DNA of 23,426 nucleotides from the NCBI GenBank assembly GCA_002348005.1, contig DDYQ01000005.1, positions 6,272-29,697 on the forward strand, in the 5' to 3' direction. The DNA is from Desulfobacteraceae bacterium UBA2230 (GTDB taxonomy: Bacteria; Desulfobacterota; Desulfobacteria; Desulfobacterales; Desulfosarcinaceae). Below, in pieces: positions 15,045 through 23,426 of the stretch. The first letter of the stretch is position 1. Every line of letters begins with the position of its first letter. The translations under genes and the position numbers were made by a program. Under the pieces are notes generated by a model that made no database searches, had not been told where the DNA came from, and worked only from the letters and a program-made list of their open reading frames with translations.

Positions 15045-15217
15045 TCATCAAGGGGCCGCGCCGCAGCCGTACGATGCGGCCTGCCTGAACGGTCTCACCG
15101 GAACACTTCGATGCAACCCCTCGGCGAAAGCGCTCGAAAATGCAAGCGATTTGCAGGACAGGGAGTACGCGACGGCCTTGACCGTCCAACGGTGCTCTGA
15201 TAGAGGATGGCGCGGGG
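15045..15217 (+). ncRNA. ssrS: candidate 6S RNA or other structured RNA
   Basis: The 196-base gap between the cyclo-ligase gene and pcm folds end to end. CCGCGCC (15056-15062) pairs with GGCGCGG (15209-15215). Further in, CCTGCCTG (15080-15087) pairs with CAGGACAGG (15154-15162) with a single bulged A. Between these helices lie large open strands, the right one able to form a local hairpin (ACCGT/ACGGT). The distal arm contains CGGT/ACCG (15090-15100) and TTCGA/TCGAA (15107-15138). This is the outline of 6S RNA, which mimics an open promoter and binds sigma70 RNA polymerase. Size and position beside the cyclo-ligase gene fit as well. An extended -10 TGATATAGA (15030-15038) could start it near 15045. 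Both ends are approximate. It could instead be a cis-acting pcm leader. Confidence 0.42.
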
Positions 15218-15228
15218 AGAAAGCCTGC

Positions 15229-15873
15229 ATGAAATTCGATCGCATGCGTCAGGACATGGTGGAAAAGCAGATTGAGGCCCGCGGCATTACCGACGCACGG
15301 GTATTGACCGCCATGCGCACCGTGCCCCGGCACCTGTTCGTCAGCGAAGCCCTGATGGACCAGGCATACAGCGATTTTCCACTGCCTATCGGAGAACAAC
15401 AGACCATTTCACAACCGTATATTGTTGCCGAAATGACACAGGCCCTGCAACTGACACCTGACGACCGGGTGCTGGAAATCGGAACGGGTTCTGGCTACCA
15501 GGCTGCCGTACTGGCCCAGATCGCCTTTCGCGTATATACCATCGAACGCCTGCACAGTCTCTACCTCAAAGCCCGCAAGCTCTTTGATCAACTGGGCTAT
15601 CACAACATCGTTACCCGCTACTCCGACGGCACCACCGGCTGGAAGGACGAAAGTCCGTTCGATGCCATCATCGTAACCGCCGGGGCGCCGGAGATTCCTA
15701 CCGTGCTGGTGAATCAGTTGGCCGTAGGGGGTCGCATGGTCATCCCGGTGGGCACGCAGCATGTCCAGGAGATGATCCGACTGGTGCGAGATCCCCGCGG
15801 CGTCCAGAAGACCAATCTGGGGGGCTGCCGCTTTGTGAAATTGGTCGGAGAACACGGCTGGAGAAACAGCTGA
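15229..15873 (+). CDS. pcm: protein-L-isoaspartate O-methyltransferase
   Basis: Repair enzyme that uses S-adenosylmethionine to methylate L-isoaspartyl residues in aged proteins; 214 residues, normal for the family. SAM motif I is [16 protein letters not shown] (81-96), and the family-specific [12 protein letters not shown] (59-70) and post-motif [13 protein letters not shown] are present. I chose the ATG at 15229 ([15 protein letters not shown]), with GGGGAG about nine bases upstream. The frame is open further upstream to 14977, but that part overlaps the cyclo-ligase gene and the structured gap and is unlike any Pcm. The stop codon overlaps the start of the next gene by one base (TGATG). 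Confidence 0.95.
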   Translation: MKFDRMRQDMVEKQIEARGITDARVLTAMRTVPRHLFVSEALMDQAYSDFPLPIGEQQTISQPYIVAEMTQALQLTPDDRVLEIGTGSGYQAAVLAQIAFRVYTIERLHSLYLKARKLFDQLGYHNIVTRYSDGTTGWKDESPFDAIIVTAGAPEIPTVLVNQLAVGGRMVIPVGTQHVQEMIRLVRDPRGVQKTNLGGCRFVKLVGEHGWRNS

Positions 15874-16454
15874 TGCTGCGGCGCCTGTATGACTGGGTGC
15901 TGCACTGGGCCGATACGCCTTACAGCGGCTGGGCGCTTTTTCTGCTGGCCTTCGCCGAGTCTTCTTTTTTCCCCATACCACCCGATGTACTCCTTATCGC
16001 CCTGGCCGTGGCCAAGCCGGCGAAGTCATTGAAGTACGCCCTGATCTGCTCGGCGGGGTCGGTATTGGGGGGCGTTTTGGGTTATGCCATCGGCTATCAG
16101 TTCATGCAAACCGTGGGCTACAGCATCGTCAGTTTCTATGGACTCAGCGGCCACATCGACTATATCCAATCTCTTTACCAGCGCTACGATGCCTGGGCGG
16201 TGGCCATCGCCGGATTCACGCCAATACCCTACAAGATCTTCACGATCGCGGCCGGAATGTTCAAAATCGATTTCGCTGTCTTCATTCTGGCTTCGACACT
16301 TTCCCGCTCCGCAAGATTTTTTCTGGTGGGCGGTTTGATCCATATCTTCGGTCCCGCCATCCAACGCTTTATCAATCGCTACTTCGATCTGCTGGCCATT
16401 GCCTTCACCGTCCTGTTGGTGCTGGGATTCGTGATCATCAAATTTCTCTTCTGA
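15873..16454 (+). CDS. DedA/VTT-family membrane protein, YqaA type
   Basis: Inner-membrane protein of 193 residues from the SNARE-associated/VTT superfamily. Members of the wider DedA family act as lipid scramblases or in membrane homeostasis; YqaA proteins are poorly characterised. The sequence shows the reentrant-loop motifs ESSFFPIPPDVLLIALA (about 29-45) and GFTPIPYKIFTIAAGMF (about 114-130), then SRSARFFLVGGLI and a C-terminal transmembrane helix. The glycine-rich helix GSVLGGVLGYAIGY lies between them. The ATG overlaps the pcm stop by one base, so the two are coupled. The following 79 bases to the convergent gene show no clear terminator. Confidence 0.9.
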   Translation: MLRRLYDWVLHWADTPYSGWALFLLAFAESSFFPIPPDVLLIALAVAKPAKSLKYALICSAGSVLGGVLGYAIGYQFMQTVGYSIVSFYGLSGHIDYIQSLYQRYDAWAVAIAGFTPIPYKIFTIAAGMFKIDFAVFILASTLSRSARFFLVGGLIHIFGPAIQRFINRYFDLLAIAFTVLLVLGFVIIKFLF

Positions 16455-16533
16455 CCACGTCGTTCTGGCAGCGCAGCGACTTCAAAGCAGGCGCACCACC
16501 GGCCGGGCATTTTGCGATTCTACAATTCGGGAA

Positions 16534-17865
16534 TCATAAATCCTTGATCAGACGATTGGCGGGGGAACGGCGCAGGTCCTCGTAGAGGGCGGTCAGGGTC
16601 TGGATCGCCGGTTGGCACTGGGCCTCCGTTACGTCCAGCGGGTTCTGTCCCAGGTTGTCCCAGGCTTCCAAAAAAGCGACCACCGAGATGCGCTGGATAT
16701 CGCAGGCCGGCTGATACGCGACGGCGGGATCCTGACCGCTGTCTTCCACCATGGACACCAGTCGGGTTTGGACCAGATGCTGCAGCAGATCCTCCACCAG
16801 CGCGCGCGGTAACTGAAGCTGCTGGGCAATGTGTTCGGCACCGGGCGGCGGATCACCTTGCGAAAAGCGCCGAATGATCACCTGCATGATCTGCAGTGCG
16901 GATTGCTTGCGGGACGCCTGACTGGCATTTTCATAATCGATGCTCATGGCGTAGGTCGCCACCCGCTCATGGGCATGGGCGATCTGCGCGCCCAGCAGCA
17001 CAATAATCCAACTCAGCTGCAGCCAGATCAGGAAAAGCGGCAGGGCTGCAAAGCTGCCGTAAATGGCATTGTACTTGGCCACCACCACCTGGGTGCCGAT
17101 ATAGAGGTTCTGACTCAATTGATAGAGCGTGCCGCCGATCACTCCGGCGATGACCGCGGACTTGAAACGCACCTGCACATTCGGCATGACCAGATAGATC
17201 AAAATGAAAAGCACCCACAGCAGTGCAAACGGCAGAAGACTGAGAAAGAAGAAGATCACCGGACTGGCGATGCGCAGCAGCGCCAGTTGGCTGGTCAGAT
17301 CGGTGACCTGGGTGCGGATAAAGACATTCAGGCTGCTGGCGACGATGATCAGCACCGGGCTGAAAATCATGACCGTTACATAATCGGTGAATTGTCGCAC
17401 AAAAGCGCGGGACTGAACCTTCCAGATGTCATTGAGCGCCGCCTCGATCTGCCTCAACACCTTGAGCGCCGACCAGAAAAGCACGAGGAGGCCCGCTCCC
17501 GCCACAATCCCGCCCTCGGTGCTCTCGAGCAACGACCGGGCGAAGGCGATAATCCTTTCCACGGCGTCTGTTTGCCCCGGCAGCCAGAGATAGATTTGCC
17601 GCGTCAGCCGTTCTTCGAGGCCGAACCCTTTGGCGAGTCCGAATGCCATGGCGGCCATGGGCACCACCGAGAGCAGGCTGTAGAATGTCAGCGCCGAGGC
17701 GCGTAAGGCGCACCTGTCACGAACGAAATCCTGGAAGGCCAGGAGCAGAATGCGGGTAGGCTTCAGTAAAAATCTCTTGCGCCTGGGAAGCGCGTTCTGA
17801 TTCAAACGCCAGATGTCATGGCGCAGAAAATTAAGCGCGCGGGTGATGAAGGATGGCTCTGGCAT
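16534..17865 (-). CDS. YihY/BrkB-family membrane protein with C-terminal winged-helix-like tail
   Basis: Integral membrane protein of 443 residues with six predicted transmembrane helices, formerly misnamed ribonuclease BN. Family hallmarks are RASALTFYSLLSVVPMAAMA at the first helix, the conserved GGTLYQLSQNLYI, and YGSFAALPLFLIWLQLSWIIVLLGAQIAHA. After the membrane domain (ending near residue 300) comes a cytoplasmic tail of about 130 residues whose middle (IAQQLQLPRALVEDLLQHLVQTRLV) looks like a winged helix. Function is unknown; transport or cell-envelope roles have been proposed for the family. I chose the ATG at 17865, which has GGA seven bases upstream; ATG 17907 and GTG 17916 are in frame but lack good ribosome-binding sites. 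Confidence 0.88.
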   Translation of the reverse strand: MPEPSFITRALNFLRHDIWRLNQNALPRRKRFLLKPTRILLLAFQDFVRDRCALRASALTFYSLLSVVPMAAMAFGLAKGFGLEERLTRQIYLWLPGQTDAVERIIAFARSLLESTEGGIVAGAGLLVLFWSALKVLRQIEAALNDIWKVQSRAFVRQFTDYVTVMIFSPVLIIVASSLNVFIRTQVTDLTSQLALLRIASPVIFFFLSLLPFALLWVLFILIYLVMPNVQVRFKSAVIAGVIGGTLYQLSQNLYIGTQVVVAKYNAIYGSFAALPLFLIWLQLSWIIVLLGAQIAHAHERVATYAMSIDYENASQASRKQSALQIMQVIIRRFSQGDPPPGAEHIAQQLQLPRALVEDLLQHLVQTRLVSMVEDSGQDPAVAYQPACDIQRISVVAFLEAWDNLGQNPLDVTEAQCQPAIQTLTALYEDLRRSPANRLIKDL

Positions 17866-17983
17866 GAATTTTTCCAGCACCGGGTTGGGCGAGGAGCATA
17901 CGCTCATAAAGGGCACCCGGATCAGGTGACCTTTCCGAATTGTTGCGGTCTTTCTGCGGAAACCGCCTGCGAATCCTTTTCCT

Positions 17984-18445
17984 TCATAGATCTTCGGGCA
18001 TCTGCACCGCCAGGACCTCGCCGCGGGCGCAGATGACTCCTTTTGAGGAAAGCGTCACGGCGACCACCACCTTGCGGCCTTTGATCTCCTTGACCGTACC
18101 GCGCAGTTCCATTTCCGCATCTATCGGTGTCGGGCGAAGATAATCGACATGCAGCGATCCGGTTACAAACCGCAGATCGGGTTGGGTGCCCATGGCTCGC
18201 CCCTGAGCACGATAAGCGGCGGCGGCGGCGGTTCCGGTGCCGTGGCAATCGATCAGCGAGGAAATCAGCCCACCATAAACATAACCGGGAATCGCAGTAT
18301 GATGGGGCTGCGGTGAAAAGCGGCACACTGATTCCTCGCCCTCCCAGAAGCTCTTGATCTGCAACCCTTTGTCGTTCAACCGACCACAGCCGTAGCAGAG
18401 GCTGTGGGAATCCGAATAGTAATCTTGAAAGGCTTTTTCGGTCAT
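17984..18445 (-). CDS. PaaI-family hotdog thioesterase
   Basis: Hotdog-fold acyl-CoA thioesterase of 153 residues; members hydrolyse acyl- or aryl-CoA thioesters in the cytoplasm. The N-terminus has CYGCGRLNDKGLQIKSF, a motif common in this subfamily. The hotdog helix is GYVYGGLISSLIDCHGTGTA, with the acidic D in the expected active-site position. It ends with the strands LHVDYLRPTPID and KVVVAVTLSSKGVICARGEVLAV. I chose the ATG at 18445 because AAAGGAG lies five bases before it; that ribosome-binding site rules out the in-frame GTG at 18463. The substrate cannot be predicted. It precedes the YihY gene by 118 bases on the same strand. The 228 bases upstream, to the aceA stop, contain no clear gene or terminator. 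Confidence 0.9.
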   Translation of the reverse strand: MTEKAFQDYYSDSHSLCYGCGRLNDKGLQIKSFWEGEESVCRFSPQPHHTAIPGYVYGGLISSLIDCHGTGTAAAAAYRAQGRAMGTQPDLRFVTGSLHVDYLRPTPIDAEMELRGTVKEIKGRKVVVAVTLSSKGVICARGEVLAVQMPEDL

Positions 18446-18673
18446 CCGTTCTCCTTTCGGCACGATGGTTACCGTGTCAGCCTAACTCAAGACCTCGGTC
18501 ATCGCAAGCGTTGATCGGTTTAATGAACCTCCCGGGCAAAGCGTTTTCAAACCCAGTCGACCGGCTCCTTTGTTGTCCGCTGTCGGCATGGGCGGAAAGA
18601 TCGGGCCTACCGGAGGGCCACCCGGCCGGCAGCAAGAGAAACGGACCGCGTTCCTCTTGTCTCAGGCGCCATT

Positions 18674-20014
<1,341 letters not shown>

Positions 20015-20038
20015 CTAGATCTCCTTTGCTTAGAGCGC

Positions 20039-21643
<1,605 letters not shown>

Positions 21644-21746
21644 GATGAGCCTCCCTTAAAGATGTGAAGAAGGATTGCGGTCGGGCGCTGGTGGCATTGC
21701 GAAACGAAGGGCGGGACATTTCCGAGAACGGACCGCACGATGGATA

Positions 21747-21774
21747 AATTTAATCGGCAGCGCCGACTTGTCAA
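21747..21774 (-). promoter_or_regulatory. sigma70-like promoter between aceK and aceB
   Basis: On the minus strand, a consensus -35 TTGACA (21774-21769) and a -10 TAAATT (21752-21747) are 16 bases apart. Transcription would start near 21740, giving aceB a leader of about 97 bases. The -35 is flanked by the short inverted arms CGCCG and CGGCG. This would let aceBA be expressed independently of aceK. Confidence 0.55.
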
Positions 21775-21785
21775 CGCGAACGGCG

Positions 21786-23426
21786 TCAGGAGGCGTGCAG
21801 CCGGGCAGCTTCGGTATAGGGCCTGATCGGGGTCCAATATCCTGCACGGATATGCTCCTGAGTCCGGCGCCAGAATGCGACGGTGAATAAATCTCCGTGG
21901 TGTTCGCGCAGGAGCGCCAGCAACCCGTCATTCAATCCCAAAAACGGAGCAAACTCCTCGGGAAAGACATCGTTGGGACCCACCACGAACCAAGGTTCGT
22001 CGGACATGGTTTCTTCTTCGCGCAAAGCGCGCGGCACCTCCCGGAAGTTGCATTCGGTCAATGGACACAGCTCGTCGTAATCATAAAAAACCACCCGCCC
22101 CAGACTGGTCACACCGAAATTTTTAATCAACAGATCTCCCGGAAATACATTTACCCGCGCCAGGTCTTTGATGGCCTGCCCGTACTCGATCACCGCCGCG
22201 CGGGCACCGGCAGGATCGGCTTGCTGCAGGTAAACATCCAGTGGCGTCACCCGACGTTCGACATAGACAAGATCCAGAAAGACGTTTTCGTCCCGAATGC
22301 CGGTCGACCGCGCGGCCTCCTGACGCAATTCGGCCAGCAGCTGTTCGGTAAAACAGCACTGATCGATCTGCAGGTGTTCGAAGGTTTGAACATCCAGCAG
22401 CCGACCGGCCCGGTCATGCTTGAACACATAATCATATTTTTGCATCACCTGAAAACGCGTGGTCTGCTTGGGTGATGCGAATCGGTCGCGGATCACCTTG
22501 TAGATCAGGTCGTCCCGGGGCATATAGAAAGCGATCATCACCATGCCGCGCTGCCCCTCTGCCGGTTCAAAACGGTCCTGGCCGCAGACCTCCCGGTGAC
22601 GTAAAAGATCGCGGTAGAGTTCGGATTTGCCATGCTTGTGAAAACCGAGCCCGATATAGAGTTCCGCCAAGCGTTTGTGCGGCATCAGTTCTTTCAGAAA
22701 ATGCACCAAAGCCCGTGAGCAGGGCGATCGGACATGGAAATAGGAGCGACTGAAGCTGAACAGCACCCGCAGCTCTTCGGTGCTCAGCAGCAGGGCATCC
22801 ACGAAGATGCCGCGGTCCCCGCTGCCCAGCGCGAAAACGAGCGGGAAACATCGGCTGGCCGTTCGAACCCGGCCGATCAGGTAAGCGTTCATATCTCTGA
22901 AAAACGGAGCCTTCAGCATTTCGATCCACGCGCCTTCGGGCAGCTCACCCAGCCGATCTTGAATGCGCAAAGCGCAGCGTCGGGCGGCCTCCCCTACATC
23001 CCGCAAGGGATTCAGCCAATAGCTTTCCAGTATGCTGCGTATGGTTGCCGGATCGATTGCCGCGGCTGAGAAACGATTCAGAATCGGCGGGTGGGCGCAG
23101 TCGGTATTTTCAGGGGGTCCATCCACAAACTCGGTTGCCGGATCGACGCCTTCGGCTTTGAACATGCGCCTGTGCACGGAATTGAAAAATGTCCGCGCAA
23201 GTTCGGCATCACAGCGTCCCCGGGCGAAAGCCTGATCATAATGGCGTTTGATGTCGCCCCATACGCGGATATCCTCGGACTTTGCACCGAGCAGGTTCTC
23301 AAGCGTCGATTCGACCCGCCGTACTACCTGTTCATAGTGATCAAGCCGCGCCAGGGTATCTCGGCGCATCCCCGGCCAATCCTGCTGCCGGAAACGGTCG
23401 GCGGCGCGGTACGTGATGGCGTTGAT
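21786..23426 (-). CDS. aceK: isocitrate dehydrogenase kinase/phosphatase (partial)
   Basis: Bifunctional enzyme that inactivates isocitrate dehydrogenase by phosphorylation and reactivates it, steering isocitrate into the glyoxylate bypass. The window shows 546 residues, and the frame is still open at the right edge. Codons before the internal ATG at 23369 read through INAITYRAARDFRQQDWPGM, which resembles the AceK N-terminus. About 30 residues are therefore missing compared with the approximately 578 of E. coli. The regulatory half includes FPLVFALGSGDRGIFVDALL. The kinase-like half includes ARVNVFPGDLLIKNFGVTSL and VVFYDYDELCPL, which carry the catalytic and metal-binding residues, and YKVIRDRFASPKQTTR. 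The stop lies 142 bases before aceB. In E. coli aceK is the last gene of aceBAK; here it is first. Confidence 0.95.
   Translation of the reverse strand: MNAITYRAADRFRQQDWPGMRRDTLARLDHYEQVVRRVESTLENLLGAKSEDIRVWGDIKRHYDQAFARGRCDAELARTFFNSVHRRMFKAEGVDPATEFVDGPPENTDCAHPPILNRFSAAAIDPATIRSILESYWLNPLRDVGEAARRCALRIQDRLGELPEGAWIEMLKAPFFRDMNAYLIGRVRTASRCFPLVFALGSGDRGIFVDALLLSTEELRVLFSFSRSYFHVRSPCSRALVHFLKELMPHKRLAELYIGLGFHKHGKSELYRDLLRHREVCGQDRFEPAEGQRGMVMIAFYMPRDDLIYKVIRDRFASPKQTTRFQVMQKYDYVFKHDRAGRLLDVQTFEHLQIDQCCFTEQLLAELRQEAARSTGIRDENVFLDLVYVERRVTPLDVYLQQADPAGARAAVIEYGQAIKDLARVNVFPGDLLIKNFGVTSLGRVVFYDYDELCPLTECNFREVPRALREEETMSDEPWFVVGPNDVFPEEFAPFLGLNDGLLALLREHHGDLFTVAFWRRTQEHIRAGYWTPIRPYTEAARLHAS

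Noticed and set aside
14977..15228. N-terminal extension of Pcm
   Set aside because: It would overlap the cyclo-ligase gene and the structured gap. The ATG at 15229 gives the normal family length with a ribosome-binding site.
18446..18673. Promoter or terminator between aceA and the thioesterase gene
   Set aside because: Only weak matches (TTGCGA-N17-TAGGCT) and GC-rich repeats without a T-run were seen; not enough to report a site.

Overview
This window looks like ordinary chromosome from a Gram-negative bacterium of the Desulfobacterota (former Deltaproteobacteria, probably near Desulfosarcina/Desulfatitalea). The inference rests on a compact pilMNOPQ cluster whose PilQ secretin is predicted to be a lipoprotein, a small Cro/XRE-type gene in front of pilM, an NtrC-type two-component pair, and GC-rich coding sequence. 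No 16S gene or other definitive marker is present. I see no tRNA, rRNA, CRISPR array, transposase, phage gene or attachment site, and base composition is even except for one short AT-rich promoter island.

Layout. (1) 1-1995, minus strand: a membrane histidine kinase and its sigma54-type response regulator, the latter cut by the window edge. (2) 1996-2453: a divergent control region with a sigma70-like promoter for each side and two AT-rich inverted repeats. (3) 2454-8746, plus strand: small HTH protein, pilM, pilN, pilO, pilP, pilQ and an unrecognised lipoprotein, tightly packed and apparently one operon for the type IV pilus alignment complex and outer-membrane secretin. A hairpin with T-runs on both sides closes it. 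(4) 8809-14252, minus strand: serS, thrC and a twin-LysM exported protein, joined by ATGA stop/start overlaps, followed by a six-TPR lipoprotein resembling PilF/PilW. (5) 14445-16454, plus strand: 5-formyltetrahydrofolate cyclo-ligase, a structured 196-base gap that may hold 6S RNA, pcm, and a YqaA-type DedA membrane protein. (6) 16534-18445, minus strand: a YihY-family membrane protein with a C-terminal winged-helix-like tail, preceded by a PaaI-type thioesterase. (7) 18674-23426, minus strand: a glyoxylate-bypass cluster transcribed aceK-aceB-aceA, with aceK losing its N-terminus at the window edge.

How the genes work together. PilM binds the cytoplasmic INLLPYR motif of PilN; PilN and PilO form the inner-membrane alignment pair; PilP connects them to PilQ. 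The TPR lipoprotein that ends head-on against the operon is a candidate PilQ assembly factor. In the last region, isocitrate lyase and malate synthase bypass the decarboxylating steps of the TCA cycle, and AceK sets the branch-point flux by phosphorylating isocitrate dehydrogenase.

I did not find a clearly new multi-gene system. The best leads are the candidate 6S/structured RNA at about 15045-15217, the two helically phased inverted repeats at the pil promoter, the uncharacterised lipoprotein ending the pil operon, the LysM protein translationally coupled to serS-thrC, and the aceK-first gene order with a separate promoter before aceB.
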